DNA of 64,000 nt from Enterobacillus tribolii (GTDB lineage: Bacteria; Pseudomonadota; Gammaproteobacteria; Enterobacterales; Enterobacteriaceae), in assembly GCF_003363015.1 (NCBI RefSeq), contig NZ_QRAP01000006.1, forward strand, positions 1-64,000. The letters are read 5' to 3'. The position numbers and the translations under genes are program-made. Positions 18,458 through 28,466 of the stretch are shown piece by piece (the first letter of the stretch is position 1; every line of letters starts with the position of its first letter). The notes beneath the pieces are model-generated. The model had not been told where the DNA came from, searched no databases, and saw nothing but the letters and a program-made list of their open reading frames with translations.

Positions 18458-19261
18458 TTAACGCTTCAGTGCGTCGCTCAGTTCGTCGCGCATTGCGCCG
18501 AGAATTGCTTTCACCACGCGCGGATTACCGGCGACCACGTTGCCGGAAACCAGGGAATTATGCCCGCCGATGAAGTCGGTCACCAGGCCGCCCGCTTCGC
18601 GTACCAGCAGTTCACCGCCGGCAAAGTCCCAGGGTTTCAGGCCAATCTCGAAGTAACCGTCCACGCGGCCGGCGGCGACATAGGCCAGGTCCAGCGCGGC
18701 GGAACCCGTACGGCGGAAGTCGGCGCACTGGGTGAACAGTTTTTCCAGCACTTTGATATACGTGGCGGAATGCTGTTTGGCTTTAAAGGGGAAACCGGTC
18801 GCCAGAATGGTGCCGTCCAAATCCTTCGCGCTGGAGCCACGCAGACGGTAACCGTTAAGCTGCGCGCCCTGACCACGGCTTGAGGTGAACAGTTCGTTGC
18901 GCATGGGATCGTAAACCACAGCCACCTCGGTGCGGCCTTTAATGCGCACGGCGATGGAAACGGCAAAATGGGGGAGACGTTTAATAAAGTTGGTGGTGCC
19001 ATCCAGCGGATCGATTACCCATTGAATATCCAGATCTTCGCCGATAAGCTCACCGCGCTCTTCGCTGATGATGGTGTGCTTGGGATAAGATTTACGGATC
19101 GTTTCAATAATCAGGTGCTCAGCGTCGCGATCGACATTGGTGACGAAATCATTGCTGCCTTTCTGGCTGGCCTCTACGGCGTCAGGGGTTTCATAACTTT
19201 TAGCAATCAGGTTACCGGCCTTGCGCGCGGCGCGCACGGCGATGTTCAGCATCGGATGCAT
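18458..19261 (-). CDS. suhB: Inositol-1-monophosphatase family protein SuhB
   Basis: Mg-dependent phosphatase that in E. coli also joins the rRNA antitermination complex with NusA/NusG to support ribosome assembly. The 267 aa sequence matches E. coli length. The IMPase metal motifs are present: DPLDGTTNF (about 84-92), Glu in EERGEL (about 67) and the C-terminal WDFAGGELLVREAGG. SD GGAAGA precedes the ATG by 5 bases. The gene is divergent from trmJ, the conserved enterobacterial arrangement next to the isc operon. Confidence 0.97.
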   Translation of the reverse strand: MHPMLNIAVRAARKAGNLIAKSYETPDAVEASQKGSNDFVTNVDRDAEHLIIETIRKSYPKHTIISEERGELIGEDLDIQWVIDPLDGTTNFIKRLPHFAVSIAVRIKGRTEVAVVYDPMRNELFTSSRGQGAQLNGYRLRGSSAKDLDGTILATGFPFKAKQHSATYIKVLEKLFTQCADFRRTGSAALDLAYVAAGRVDGYFEIGLKPWDFAGGELLVREAGGLVTDFIGGHNSLVSGNVVAGNPRVVKAILGAMRDELSDALKR

Positions 19262-19447
19262 GAGAATCTTCCACTAGGATGTTAAAGAACGAAGGACGGC
19301 GCGGAGTATAACAGAGCATGAATCAAACAGCCACGCCTGATTTTCACCGTTTTAAGACATTTCCCGGAACAAACGAAATCAGCTGCTTCGATCGGCGGCC
19401 TCTTATGCTAAGATACGGCCATTTTTCACCGCCGCATCAGGATAAGT

Positions 19448-20185
19448 ATGCTGGATAACGTTCGTATCGTGCTGGTGGAGACCTCCCACACGGGGAATAT
19501 GGGCTCTACCGCACGGGCTATGAAAACAATGGGACTGACCAACCTTTATCTGGTCAATCCGCTGGTAAGGCCCGACTCTCAGGCCATTTCCCTGTCGGCA
19601 GGCGCCAGCGACGTCATTGGCAACGCCACGATCGTCGACACCCTGGACGAAGCCCTGACCGGGTGCAGCCTGGTGGTGGGAACCAGCGCCCGTTCCCGCA
19701 CGCTTCCCTGGCCGATGCTGGAACCCCGCGAATGCGGCCAGCGCAGCGTGGCAGAAGCAGCGCATGCGCCGGTGGCGTTAGTCTTCGGCCGTGAACGCGT
19801 CGGGCTGACCAACGAAGAGCTGCAGAAATGCCACTACCATGTCGCGATCCCCGCCAATCCGGAATACAGCTCCCTGAACCTGGCGATGGCCGTGCAGATT
19901 CTGGCGTATGAGGTCCGCGTGGCCTGGCTGGAGCAGCAGCAGGCGCCGACGCCGGCGGTTGCTTACGAAGAAGCGCCGTATCCGCTGGTGGACGATCTGG
20001 AGCGTTTTTATCAGCATCTCGAGCAGATGCTGCTGACGACCGGGTTTATCCGTCAGGCGCATCCGGGGCAGGTCATGAACAAACTGCGTCGCCTGTTTAC
20101 CCGCGCTCGTCCGGAAGCGCAGGAACTGAATATCTTACGCGGAATTTTGACGTCGATAGAGAAACAAGAGCACGCAAAACGTTAG
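19448..20185 (+). CDS. trmJ: tRNA (cytidine/uridine-2'-O)-methyltransferase TrmJ
   Basis: 245 aa SPOUT-class methyltransferase that methylates the ribose of nucleotide 32 in several tRNAs using SAM. The N-terminal knot domain shows [26 protein letters not shown] and the C-terminal-knot signature [13 protein letters not shown] with [21 protein letters not shown]-terminal helical extension (about 165-245) is typical of enterobacterial TrmJ. SD AGGATAAG precedes the ATG. It stands between suhB and iscR as in E. coli. The gap to iscR holds a CCTCAGG/CCTGAGG hairpin without a T tract at 20221-20241. Confidence 0.96.
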   Translation: MLDNVRIVLVETSHTGNMGSTARAMKTMGLTNLYLVNPLVRPDSQAISLSAGASDVIGNATIVDTLDEALTGCSLVVGTSARSRTLPWPMLEPRECGQRSVAEAAHAPVALVFGRERVGLTNEELQKCHYHVAIPANPEYSSLNLAMAVQILAYEVRVAWLEQQQAPTPAVAYEEAPYPLVDDLERFYQHLEQMLLTTGFIRQAHPGQVMNKLRRLFTRARPEAQELNILRGILTSIEKQEHAKR

Positions 20186-20290
20186 CTCTCGACGGGAAGA
20201 TTGGAATATCATAGTAAACTCCTCAGGTATTTTTCCTGAGGAATCAATGGAGTGTTAATGTGTTGTAACGGACTTGATAACGTAACGGTA

Positions 20291-20340
20291 ATACTTGAGT
20301 AAATTACTTGGTTAAATAGTTGACTAAAACACTAGGGAAT
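20291..20340 (+). promoter_or_regulatory. Two abutting IscR type 1 boxes in the iscR promoter
   Basis: 20316-20340 begins ATAGTTGACTAAAAC and ends ACTAGGGAAT; it fits the 25-base type 1 motif (ATASYYGACTRWWWYAGTCRRSTAT) at about 22 of 25 positions. 20291-20315, starting ATACTTGAGTAAATT, directly abuts it and fits about 20 of 25. [2Fe-2S]-IscR binds such sites to repress its own operon, as in E. coli, which also has two boxes here. They lie 84-133 bp before the iscR start. Confidence 0.82.
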
Positions 20341-20423
20341 GACAAAATCAGCCCCATAGCCGGCCAATAACCGGTAATAAAGTAAGTGTTTTCATTCCAT
20401 CCGACCCACAGGTACTATTTGCC

Positions 20424-20921
20424 ATGAGACTGACATCCAAAGGCCGTTACGCCGTTACCGCCATGCTTGACGTTGCATTACATTCCCAGGAGGGCCCTGT
20501 ACCCCTGGCCGATATCTCGGAACGTCAGGGTATTTCGCTTTCTTATTTAGAACAACTGTTCTCCCGCCTGCGCAAAAATGGACTGGTTTCCAGCGTGCGT
20601 GGTCCGGGCGGCGGCTATCTGCTGGGCAAAGAAGCCGGTGAGATTGCCGTTGGTACGGTTATTACGGCGGTTGACGAGTCAGTCGATGCAACCCGCTGCC
20701 AGGGAAAGGAAGGTTGTCAGGGTGGAACCCGTTGTTTAACACATGCCCTGTGGCGTGATCTGAGCGAGCGCATCAGCGGCTTCCTTAATAACATCACGTT
20801 GGCAGAGCTGGTGAATAACCAGGAAATTCTGGATGTCGCCGACCGTCAGAACAACATGGATGCCGTTCGCAGCGGAAACGGCCGCTTGCAGGACACGATT
20901 AACGTCAATCTGCACGCATAA
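20424..20921 (+). CDS. iscR: Fe-S cluster-responsive regulator IscR
   Basis: Rrf2-family dimeric regulator that senses cellular Fe-S demand through its own [2Fe-2S] cluster. The N-terminal winged HTH (about 1-65) contains [20 protein letters not shown]. Cluster ligands Cys92, Cys98, Cys104 and His107 are at exactly the E. coli positions ([20 protein letters not shown]). 165 aa against about 162 in E. coli. It is first in the isc operon, downstream of two type 1 boxes that predict autorepression. The cluster region and neighbours make the call secure. Confidence 0.98.
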   Translation: MRLTSKGRYAVTAMLDVALHSQEGPVPLADISERQGISLSYLEQLFSRLRKNGLVSSVRGPGGGYLLGKEAGEIAVGTVITAVDESVDATRCQGKEGCQGGTRCLTHALWRDLSERISGFLNNITLAELVNNQEILDVADRQNNMDAVRSGNGRLQDTINVNLHA

Positions 20922-20997
20922 ATAAGCGGAAGACGACGGAGTCAAAACACTTTTTTCCTGGATGAATGAATTCGGAAGTGATGTACGGAGCAAAAGA

Positions 20998-22212
20998 ATG
21001 AAATTACCGATTTATCTGGACTATTCCGCGACGACGCCGGTTGACCCGCGCGTGGCCGAAAAGATGATGCAGTTTTTAACCCTGGACGGTACTTTCGGTA
21101 ACCCTGCTTCACGTTCGCACCGTTTCGGGTGGCAGGCGGAAGAGGCGGTTGATGTCGCACGCAATAATATTGCCGAACTGGTTGGCGCCGACCCGCGCGA
21201 GATCGTGTTTACCTCTGGCGCGACCGAGGCCGACAACCTGGCGATTAAAGGCGCAGCCAATTTCTATCAGAAAAAAGGCAAGCACATCATCACCAGTAAA
21301 ACCGAACATAAAGCCGTGCTGGATACCTGTCGTCAGCTGGAGCGCGAAGGTTTTGAAGTCACTTACCTGACGCCGCAGAGCAACGGCCTGATCGATCTCA
21401 ACGTGCTTGAAGCCGCGATGCGCGACGACACCATCGTGGTGTCTATCATGCATGTGAATAACGAGATCGGCGTGATTCAGGATATCGAAAAGATCGGCGA
21501 AATGTGTCGCGCACGCGGCATCATTTTCCACGTTGACGCCACGCAAAGCGTGGGTAAACTGCCTATCGATCTCAGCAGCCTGAAAGTGGATCTGATGTCC
21601 TTCTCCGGCCACAAAATTTATGGCCCGAAAGGCATCGGCGCGCTGTACGTACGCCGTAAACCGCGCGTACGCATCGAGGCGCAGATGCACGGCGGCGGCC
21701 ACGAGCGCGGCATGCGCTCCGGTACTCTGCCGGTGCATCAGATCGTCGGGATGGGCGAAGCATACCGCATCGCCAAAGAAGAAATGGCGACGGACGTTCC
21801 GCGCCAGCGCGCGCTGCGCGATCGCCTGTGGAACGGCCTGAAAGATATTGAAGAAGTGTACCTGAACGGCTCTCTGGAGCAGGGTGCGCCCAATATTCTG
21901 AACGTCAGCTTTAACTATGTGGAAGGTGAGTCGTTGATTATGGCCCTTAAGGATCTGGCCGTGTCTTCTGGTTCCGCCTGTACTTCCGCCAGTCTGGAAC
22001 CTTCCTACGTGCTGCGTGCGCTGGGTATGAACGATGAGCTGGCTCACAGTTCCATCCGCTTCTCCCTGGGCCGTTTCACGACGGAAGAAGAGATTGATTA
22101 CGCCATTGCGCTGGTGCATAAGTCCATCGGTCGTCTGCGCGAGCTTTCCCCGCTGTGGGACATGTTCAAGCAGGGCGTGGATTTGAACACCATTGAGTGG
22201 GCCGCGCATTAA
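20998..22212 (+). CDS. iscS: Cysteine desulfurase IscS
   Basis: PLP enzyme that takes sulfur from cysteine as a persulfide and passes it to IscU, tRNA thiolation enzymes and other acceptors. The ATG at 20998 is chosen over an in-frame ATG 36 bp upstream because [18 protein letters not shown] is the family N terminus, GGAG lies just before it, and the resulting 404 aa equals E. coli. PLP Lys206 is in [12 protein letters not shown]; the mobile catalytic Cys328 is in [14 protein letters not shown]. It lies second in the isc operon, 76 bp after iscR. Confidence 0.98.
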   Translation: MKLPIYLDYSATTPVDPRVAEKMMQFLTLDGTFGNPASRSHRFGWQAEEAVDVARNNIAELVGADPREIVFTSGATEADNLAIKGAANFYQKKGKHIITSKTEHKAVLDTCRQLEREGFEVTYLTPQSNGLIDLNVLEAAMRDDTIVVSIMHVNNEIGVIQDIEKIGEMCRARGIIFHVDATQSVGKLPIDLSSLKVDLMSFSGHKIYGPKGIGALYVRRKPRVRIEAQMHGGGHERGMRSGTLPVHQIVGMGEAYRIAKEEMATDVPRQRALRDRLWNGLKDIEEVYLNGSLEQGAPNILNVSFNYVEGESLIMALKDLAVSSGSACTSASLEPSYVLRALGMNDELAHSSIRFSLGRFTTEEEIDYAIALVHKSIGRLRELSPLWDMFKQGVDLNTIEWAAH

Positions 22213-22243
22213 TCTCCCGGACCCGATTTAAGGAATTAGCACC

Positions 22244-22630
22244 ATGGCTTACAGCGAAAAAGTAATCGATCATTATGAAAACCCGCGCAACGTAGGGTCC
22301 TTCGACAACGAAGATCCCTCCGTGGGCAGCGGCATGGTCGGCGCGCCGGCTTGCGGCGATGTGATGAAGTTGCAGATTAAAGTCAACCAAGAGGGTATCA
22401 TCGAAGACGCCCGCTTCAAGACTTACGGCTGCGGCTCGGCCATCGCGTCCAGCTCGCTGGTGACTGAATGGGTAAAAGGCAAGTCTATCGAACAAGCGGA
22501 AGCGATCAAAAACACCGATATCGCGGAAGAGCTGGCGCTGCCGCCGGTTAAAATTCACTGTTCGATCCTGGCCGAAGACGCCATTAAAGCCGCGATTGCG
22601 GACTATAAAAATAAGCATAACGCGAAATAA
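22244..22630 (+). CDS. iscU: Fe-S cluster scaffold IscU
   Basis: Scaffold on which new [2Fe-2S] clusters are built before transfer by HscA/HscB. The 128 aa protein keeps ligands Cys37 (APACGD), Asp39, Cys63 (TYGCGSA), His105 and Cys106 (KIHCSIL). The HscA-recognition motif LPPVK is present at about 99-103. SD AAGGA precedes the ATG. It follows iscS by 31 bp. A 10-bp hairpin separates it from iscA. Confidence 0.98.
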   Translation: MAYSEKVIDHYENPRNVGSFDNEDPSVGSGMVGAPACGDVMKLQIKVNQEGIIEDARFKTYGCGSAIASSSLVTEWVKGKSIEQAEAIKNTDIAEELALPPVKIHCSILAEDAIKAAIADYKNKHNAK

Positions 22631-22634
22631 CCTG

Positions 22635-22662
22635 TATGCCCGCCCGTCATAAGGCGGGCATA
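22635..22662 (+). promoter_or_regulatory. Stable intercistronic hairpin between iscU and iscA
   Basis: Perfect 10-bp stem TATGCCCGCC / GGCGGGCATA with an 8-base loop and no T tract, inside the isc operon. It could protect the iscRSU RNA from 3' decay or set the ratio of scaffold to later products. It is not a standard terminator. Confidence 0.6.
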
Positions 22663-22698
22663 AGTGAGAAACGCCGGATTTAAAGTTGAGGTTGTTGT

Positions 22699-23022
22699 AT
22701 GTCGATCGCCATGAGCAACAGCGCCGCTGAGCGCGTACGGACATTTTTGACCAACCGCGGTAAAGGGTTGGGGCTGCGGCTGGGAGTGAAAACCTCCGGC
22801 TGTTCGGGAATGGCTTACGTGCTGGAATTTGTTGACGAACTGAACGATGACGACGTGGTGTTCGAAGACAAAGGCGTGAAGGTTATTGTCGACGGTAAAA
22901 GCCTGGTTTATCTTGACGGCACGGAGCTGGACTTCGTGAAAGAAGGGCTGAACGAAGGCTTTAAATTCAACAACCCGAACGTAAAAGGCGAGTGCGGCTG
23001 CGGCGAAAGCTTCAACGTCTGA
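22699..23022 (+). CDS. iscA: A-type Fe-S carrier IscA
   Basis: Small carrier that receives iron or clusters and delivers them to apo-proteins. The 107 aa sequence has the three invariant cysteines at Cys35 ([10 protein letters not shown]), Cys99 and Cys101 (ECGCGESF). Length and spacing equal E. coli IscA. GAGG lies before the ATG. It is in the isc operon between the intercistronic hairpin and hscB. Confidence 0.98.
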   Translation: MSIAMSNSAAERVRTFLTNRGKGLGLRLGVKTSGCSGMAYVLEFVDELNDDDVVFEDKGVKVIVDGKSLVYLDGTELDFVKEGLNEGFKFNNPNVKGECGCGESFNV

Positions 23023-23088
23023 CCGTTCTCCCGTCGGTTTTTCCGGGGCGTTTTGCCGCCCCGATAACTTATCTCTTCAGAGCACGGC

Positions 23089-23607
23089 ATGGATTATTTC
23101 ACGTTATTCGGGCTGCCGGTTCGCTATCAAGTGGACGGCAGCCTTCTTGCTTCACGCTATCAGGAACTGCAACGCCAGTTTCATCCCGACCGTTTCGCCA
23201 GTAAGCCCGAACGCGAGCGCCTGCAGGCCATCCAACAGGCGGCGACGATCAACGACGCTTACCAATCTCTGAAACATCCCCTGAAGCGCGCTGAATACAT
23301 GCTGTCGCTGCATGGTTTCGATCTGAATAATGAACAACATACCATGCATGATACGGCTTTCCTGATGGAACAGCTTGAACTGCGGGAAGAATTAGACAGC
23401 ATTGAACGCAGCGCACAGCCGGAAGAGGCTCTGATGGCCTTTTCTGCGCGGATCGCTAAAATGACGCAGTCGCGCAGCGCGCAAATGATTGAACGGCTGG
23501 ATGCCCAAAGCTGGGAGCCGGCTGCGGACAGCGTACGTAAGCTACGTTTTCTGGATAAGCTCCGGCAACAGATAGACGCGCTCGAAGAGCGCCTGCTGGA
23601 TAACTGA
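23089..23607 (+). CDS. hscB: Co-chaperone HscB (J-domain)
   Basis: Type III J-protein that binds IscU and stimulates the ATPase of HscA for cluster release. The 172 aa protein has an N-terminal J domain with the HPD motif at 32-34 ([10 protein letters not shown]). The C-terminal three-helix domain contains [14 protein letters not shown], which carries the IscU-binding surface, and [19 protein letters not shown]. It lies 66 bp after iscA and 67 bp before hscA. Confidence 0.97.
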   Translation: MDYFTLFGLPVRYQVDGSLLASRYQELQRQFHPDRFASKPERERLQAIQQAATINDAYQSLKHPLKRAEYMLSLHGFDLNNEQHTMHDTAFLMEQLELREELDSIERSAQPEEALMAFSARIAKMTQSRSAQMIERLDAQSWEPAADSVRKLRFLDKLRQQIDALEERLLDN

Positions 23608-23674
23608 TTGCTCCCGTAATCCCGTTCCGCCCGCGTACGGCGGAGAAAATGGCAACATTGACTGGAAGCGCCAC

Positions 23675-25525
23675 ATGGCTTTATTACAAATCAGCGAACC
23701 GGGGTTAACCGCCGCACCGCATCAGCGCCGTCTGGCCGCGGGTATCGATCTTGGTACAACCAACTCACTGGTGGCGACCGTGCGCAGCGGGCAGGCCGAA
23801 ACCCTGCCCGATGAGCATGGCCGTCATTTGCTGCCTTCCGTAGTGCATTATGCCCCGGAAGGCAGCAGCATCGGCTTTGACGCCCGTCTTTACGCTTCTC
23901 AGGATCCGGTCAATACCGTCAGCTCGGTGAAGCGCATGATGGGGCGTTCGCTGGACGATCTGCGTCACCGCTACCCCGACTTACCGTATCAATTCCAGGC
24001 CAGCGAAAATGGCCTGCCGCAGCTGGTGACCGCGCAGGGCGTGGTGAACCCGGTACAGGTTTCCGCCGATATTCTGAAGGCACTGGCCGCGCGCGCGGAA
24101 GCGACGCTGGGCGGTACGCTGGACGGCGTGGTGATCACCGTACCTGCCTATTTTGATGACGCACAGCGCCAGGGCACCAAAGACGCTGCGCGTCTGGCGG
24201 GCCTGCATGTGCTGCGCCTGCTGAACGAACCGACCGCAGCGGCTATCGCTTACGGTCTGGATTCCGGCCAGGAAGGGGTGATCGCCGTTTACGATTTGGG
24301 CGGCGGCACGTTTGATATTTCGATACTGCGTCTGAGCCGCGGCGTGTTTGAAGTCCTGGCGACCGGCGGCGACTCCGCGCTGGGCGGCGATGATTTCGAT
24401 CATCTGCTGGCCGACTGGCTGCGTGAGCAGGCGGGCGTCAGCGATCGCAGCGATCACCGCGTGCAGCGCCAGTTCCTTGACGCCGCCATTGCGGCAAAAA
24501 TCGCGCTCAGCGACGCTCAACAAACCGACGTTGAGGTCGCCGGCTGGCGTGGTCAGGTGACGCGCGACCAGTTCGACGCGCTGATTGCGCCGCTGGTGAA
24601 ACGTACGCTGCTGGCCTGCCGCCGTGCGCTGAAAGATGCCGGCGTCAGCAATGACGAAGTGATTGAAGCGGTCATGGTCGGCGGTTCTACCCGCGTGCCG
24701 CTGGTGCGCAACCAGGTCGGCGAATTCTTCGGCCGTCCGCCGCTGACCTCAATCGATCCGGATCGCGTTGTGGCTATCGGCGCGGCGATCCAGGCGGACA
24801 TTCTGGCCGGCAATAAGCCGGACTCCGAAATGCTGCTGCTGGACGTCATCCCGCTGTCGCTGGGGCTGGAAACCATGGGCGGGCTGACGGAAAAAGTCAT
24901 TCCGCGCAATACCACCATTCCGGTCGCCAGGGCGCAGGAGTTCACCACGTTTAAAGATGGTCAGAACGCCATGATGATTCACGTGGTGCAGGGGGAGCGA
25001 GAACTGGTGCAGGACAACCGCTCTCTGGCCCGCTTTACGCTGCGCGGCATTCCCGCGATGCCCGCCGGCGGGGCGCACATTCGGGTTACTTTCCAGGTGG
25101 ATGCGGATGGCTTGCTCAGCGTGACCGCGATGGAAAAATCCACCGGCGTGCAGTCGTCGATTCAGGTAAAACCGTCTTACGGCCTGACCGACACGGAGAT
25201 CGCCGGCATGATCAAGGCCTCGATGTCGCACGCGGCGGAAGATCTCAGCGCCCGTATGCTGGCGGAGCAAAAAGTTGAGGCCGCGCGCGTGCTGGAAAGC
25301 CTGCAGGGAGCGCTGGCGCAGGACGCCGCGCTGCTTGGCGAACAGGAACTGGCGGACATACAACAGGGCGTTGCCGGGTTGCAGCAAGCCGCTGCCGGGG
25401 AAGACGCCGCCGCTATTGAACTCGCGATCAAAGCGCTCGACGCACTGACGCAAAATTTTGCCGCGCGCCGGATGGATGAATCTATCCGCCGGGCGCTGGC
25501 CGGTCATTCTGTGGATGAGGTTTAA
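23675..25525 (+). CDS. hscA: Hsp70-family chaperone HscA
   Basis: Specialised Hsp70 that uses ATP to drive transfer of clusters from IscU, recognising its LPPVK motif. The 616 aa length equals E. coli HscA. The nucleotide-binding domain (about 20-385) has the phosphate loops [12 protein letters not shown] and [14 protein letters not shown] plus [12 protein letters not shown]; the substrate-binding domain follows from about 395 ([13 protein letters not shown]). It ends 2 bp before fdx, so the two are tightly coupled. Confidence 0.98.
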   Translation: MALLQISEPGLTAAPHQRRLAAGIDLGTTNSLVATVRSGQAETLPDEHGRHLLPSVVHYAPEGSSIGFDARLYASQDPVNTVSSVKRMMGRSLDDLRHRYPDLPYQFQASENGLPQLVTAQGVVNPVQVSADILKALAARAEATLGGTLDGVVITVPAYFDDAQRQGTKDAARLAGLHVLRLLNEPTAAAIAYGLDSGQEGVIAVYDLGGGTFDISILRLSRGVFEVLATGGDSALGGDDFDHLLADWLREQAGVSDRSDHRVQRQFLDAAIAAKIALSDAQQTDVEVAGWRGQVTRDQFDALIAPLVKRTLLACRRALKDAGVSNDEVIEAVMVGGSTRVPLVRNQVGEFFGRPPLTSIDPDRVVAIGAAIQADILAGNKPDSEMLLLDVIPLSLGLETMGGLTEKVIPRNTTIPVARAQEFTTFKDGQNAMMIHVVQGERELVQDNRSLARFTLRGIPAMPAGGAHIRVTFQVDADGLLSVTAMEKSTGVQSSIQVKPSYGLTDTEIAGMIKASMSHAAEDLSARMLAEQKVEAARVLESLQGALAQDAALLGEQELADIQQGVAGLQQAAAGEDAAAIELAIKALDALTQNFAARRMDESIRRALAGHSVDEV

Positions 25526-25527
25526 CC

Positions 25528-25863
25528 ATGCCAAAAATCGTATTTCTTCCGAACCAGGAACACTGCCCGGAAGGGGCCGTTGTCGAGGCTCAGGAAGGCG
25601 AAACGATTCTTGACGTTGCGCTGCGCAACGGAATTGAAATTGAACACGCCTGTGAAAAATCCTGCGCCTGCACCACCTGCCACTGCATTATCCGTGAAGG
25701 GTTTGATTCACTGGCGGAGAGCAGCGAGCTGGAAGACGACATGCTGGACAAAGCCTGGGGGCTGGAGCCGGAAAGCCGTTTGAGCTGCCAGGCGAAGGTA
25801 ACCGACGAGGATCTGGTCGTGGAGATTCCGCGTTATACCATCAACCACGCCAGAGAACACTGA
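25528..25863 (+). CDS. fdx: [2Fe-2S] ferredoxin of the Isc system
   Basis: Adrenodoxin-type ferredoxin that supplies electrons to cluster assembly. In 111 aa the four ligands are Cys42, Cys48, Cys51 (HACEKSCACTTCHC) and Cys87 (RLSCQAKV), and Cys46 is the extra conserved cysteine. It begins 2 bp after hscA and is followed 12 bp later by iscX. Confidence 0.98.
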   Translation: MPKIVFLPNQEHCPEGAVVEAQEGETILDVALRNGIEIEHACEKSCACTTCHCIIREGFDSLAESSELEDDMLDKAWGLEPESRLSCQAKVTDEDLVVEIPRYTINHAREH

Positions 25864-25875
25864 GGAGCCTTCGCG

Positions 25876-26076
25876 ATGGGACTGAAATGGCAAGACAGTC
25901 GTGAGATCGGGGAAGCGCTGTACGACGCGTTTCCGGACACCGACCCGAAAACCGTGCGTTTCACCGATTTGCATCAGTGGATTTGCGATCTGGAAGATTT
26001 TGACGACGATCCGCAAAAGTCGAACGAAAAAATTCTGGAAGCGATTCTGCTGGTCTGGCTGGAAGAAGCCGAATAA
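25876..26076 (+). CDS. iscX: IscX, small acidic Isc accessory protein
   Basis: 66 aa, the same length as E. coli IscX (YfhJ). It is strongly acidic and contains the conserved start [20 protein letters not shown] and the [13 protein letters not shown] segment. It binds IscS and iron and modulates the rate of cluster assembly. It is the last isc gene; an intrinsic terminator follows within 10 bp. Confidence 0.96.
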   Translation: MGLKWQDSREIGEALYDAFPDTDPKTVRFTDLHQWICDLEDFDDDPQKSNEKILEAILLVWLEEAE

Positions 26077-26085
26077 TCGCATCAC

Positions 26086-26118
26086 ACAACGGGCTGCTTC
26101 AGGGCGGCCCGTTGTTTC
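26086..26118 (+). terminator. Terminator of the isc operon
   Basis: Nine-bp stem ACAACGGGC / GCCCGTTGT with a 12-base loop, followed by TTTCATT. It directly follows iscX and separates the isc operon from pepB, which has its own SD (GGGAGC). Confidence 0.8.
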
Positions 26119-26190
26119 ATTCTGAGCTGTCGCTGTTTATATCGCGTCACCTTTCTTACAGAATATAAAATAATTATTGGGAGCAAAGTT

Positions 26191-27480
26191 ATGACCAGTG
26201 AACTGATGAACGTCAGCCTGTCACAGCAGCCGGCCGATGCCTGCTGGGGCGAGAATGCCCTGCTGAGCGCCGGTCCGGACGGCATGGTGATCCACCTGAA
26301 CAGCGGCAAACTCGGCGCGGTACAACGCGCGGGGCGTAAGCTGAGCGGGCAGGGCATCAAACGCGTACGCCTGACGGGAGAAGGCTGGAACGTGGAGTAC
26401 AGCTGGGCGTTCTGGCAGGGTTTCCGCGCCCCCAAAGGCGCATTCCAGGTAGAGTGGGCGCCGCTGGGCGAGGCGGATCGCGCCGAGCTGGATCGCCGTC
26501 TGCACATCATTGACTGGGTGCGTGACGTCATCAACGCGCCGGCGGAAGAGCTGGGGCCGGAGCAACTGGCCCAGCGTGCCGTCGATCTGATGTGCGGCGT
26601 TGCCTGCGACAGCGTCAGCTACCGCATCACCAAAGGCGAAGATCTGCGTGAGCAGGGGTACATGGGGCTGCATACCGTCGGCCGCGGCTCCGAACGCCCG
26701 CCGGTGCTGCTGGCGCTGGACTACAACCCGACGGGAAATCCGGATGCGCCGGTGCTGGCCTGCCTGGTCGGCAAAGGCATCACCTTTGACTCCGGCGGTT
26801 ACAGCCTGAAGCAGAGCGCCTTCATGGATTCGATGAAGTCCGACATGGGCGGCGCAGCCACCATTACCGGCGCGCTGGCGCTGGCGATATCCCGCGGCCT
26901 GAAACAACGGGTGAAGCTGTATCTGTGCTGTGCCGATAACCTGGTCAGCGGCAATGCGTTCAAGCTGGGCGACATTATTCGTTATCGCAACGGCAAGAGC
27001 GTGGAAATCATGAACACCGACGCGGAAGGGCGCCTGGTGCTGGCGGATGGCCTGATCGACGCATCGGAGCAGAAGCCGGCGCTGATTATTGACTGCGCCA
27101 CGCTGACCGGCGCGGCGAAAACCGCGCTGGGCAATGACTACCATGCCCTGTTCAGCTTTGACGACGCCCTGGCGGCCGAGTTGCTCAGCAGCGCGGAAAA
27201 AGAGCATGAAGCATTCTGGCGTCTGCCGCTGGCGGAATTCCACCGCAGCCAGCTGCCGTCCAACTTCGCCGATCTTAACAACGTTGCCGGAGCGGCATAC
27301 AGCGCGGGCGCCAGCACGGCGGCGGCGTTTTTGTCCCACTTCGTGGCGGACTACCGTCGCGGCTGGCTGCATGTGGACTGTTCCGCCACTTACCGCAAGA
27401 GCGCCGTGGAGCAGTGGTCCGCCGGCGCTACTGGCCTGGGCGTCAGGGCTATTGCCAATCTGTTGCTGAGCAAGGCATGA
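26191..27480 (+). CDS. pepB: Peptidase B (M17 leucyl aminopeptidase family)
   Basis: Metal-dependent aminopeptidase that releases N-terminal residues from short peptides in the cytoplasm. The 429 aa protein has the M17 motifs: [15 protein letters not shown] (about 192-206, metal Lys and Asp), MKSDMGGAA (about 212-221) and the signature [14 protein letters not shown] (about 273-286). An N-terminal domain of about 150 residues precedes the catalytic domain. Its position after iscX matches E. coli. A strong terminator follows. Confidence 0.97.
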   Translation: MTSELMNVSLSQQPADACWGENALLSAGPDGMVIHLNSGKLGAVQRAGRKLSGQGIKRVRLTGEGWNVEYSWAFWQGFRAPKGAFQVEWAPLGEADRAELDRRLHIIDWVRDVINAPAEELGPEQLAQRAVDLMCGVACDSVSYRITKGEDLREQGYMGLHTVGRGSERPPVLLALDYNPTGNPDAPVLACLVGKGITFDSGGYSLKQSAFMDSMKSDMGGAATITGALALAISRGLKQRVKLYLCCADNLVSGNAFKLGDIIRYRNGKSVEIMNTDAEGRLVLADGLIDASEQKPALIIDCATLTGAAKTALGNDYHALFSFDDALAAELLSSAEKEHEAFWRLPLAEFHRSQLPSNFADLNNVAGAAYSAGASTAAAFLSHFVADYRRGWLHVDCSATYRKSAVEQWSAGATGLGVRAIANLLLSKA

Positions 27481-27489
27481 TGACGCCTT

Positions 27490-27526
27490 ACGCGCGGGGG
27501 GATGCCCGCGCGTCGTTTTTGTTTTT
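27490..27526 (+). terminator. Strong terminator of pepB
   Basis: Stem ACGCGCGGG / CCCGCGCGT with a six-base loop, followed by CGTTTTTGTTTTTT. It insulates pepB from sseB 19 bp further on. Confidence 0.9.
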
Positions 27527-27544
27527 TACCGTACCGGAGCCTGA

Positions 27545-28375
27545 ATGAGTTCCCACGATCACCACCATGATTCACCGGAAGAACTGCTGGAAAAGAGCCT
27601 GGAGCAGGCCGTTAACGATCCGGCGCAGCGCACGTTGTTTTACCGTAACCTGCTGGAGGCTTCCGTCTACATTCTGGCTGACAGCGGTTTGGCGGACAAA
27701 GGCGGTGATTTGATTATCGCGCCGAACCTCGAGCTGGATATTCAGCACTGGGAAATGCAGGACGGCTTATCCACGATCCCGTTTTTCTCGTCGCTGGAGA
27801 AACTGCAACAGGCGGCAGGCGATGACGAGCAGCCGTTTATGACGCTGCCCGCCCGCGAGTTATTCGCCATGACGCGCGGCGCCCAACTGTTTCTGAACCC
27901 TAAGTGCGAGTACGGTAAGGCGTTTTATCCTCAGGAAATCGACATGCTGCTGGAAACCGGCGGGCTTCAGGCGCCGCAGGAACAGGTCACGCTGGAAGGG
28001 GGAACGCTGTCGCTGGGGCAGCCGCAGGAATACCCGTCGGCCGTCGTGGATGCGTTGACTAAGCTGTTCAGTGAGCGGAAAATCGTGCGCCGGGCGTTTC
28101 TGGCGCAGATTCATGATAAAAGCGTGGATGAGGCGCCAAACCTGTTGATCGGGCTGGAACTGGAAGCCGGGGAGAATAACGCCGAAAGCCTGATTCAGGA
28201 AACCGGCAGCATTGCCAGCGCCGCATTAACGGAGGATGAGCCGGTCGATATTTGCCTGATTGGCGAAGCCTCAGACGGCATCAGCCATTACCTGACCACG
28301 CATACCCAGCCCTTTTATCAGCGGCGGTGGGGGAGTTGGCTGCGCAATAGCATTCCTTCAAATACATTGATGTAG
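27545..28375 (+). CDS. sseB: Enhanced serine sensitivity protein SseB
   Basis: 276 aa, similar to E. coli SseB, whose overexpression alters serine sensitivity; its biochemical role is unclear. Family features include the TLFYRNLLEASVYIL segment near residue 28, LFAMTRGAQLFLNP near 108, and a C-terminal SseB_C region (EDEPVDICLIG, TQPFYQRR). The N terminus is His-rich (MSSHDHHHD), an apparent local addition. It follows pepB as in E. coli, but the usual next gene sseA is replaced here by a glycosyltransferase. Confidence 0.9.
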   Translation: MSSHDHHHDSPEELLEKSLEQAVNDPAQRTLFYRNLLEASVYILADSGLADKGGDLIIAPNLELDIQHWEMQDGLSTIPFFSSLEKLQQAAGDDEQPFMTLPARELFAMTRGAQLFLNPKCEYGKAFYPQEIDMLLETGGLQAPQEQVTLEGGTLSLGQPQEYPSAVVDALTKLFSERKIVRRAFLAQIHDKSVDEAPNLLIGLELEAGENNAESLIQETGSIASAALTEDEPVDICLIGEASDGISHYLTTHTQPFYQRRWGSWLRNSIPSNTLM

Positions 28376-28466
28376 TGTTGTATGGGTATTGTATTATACG
28401 CGGAGATATAGACCTTCTGAAGGCGTGGGGCGGAACAAGGGGTTCTGCCGATAAAACGGTTTAACT

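Noticed and set aside
20221-20241. Terminator after trmJ
   Set aside because: CCTCAGG and CCTGAGG form a 7-bp hairpin with a T-rich loop, but there is no T tract after it, so it was mentioned with trmJ rather than called a terminator.
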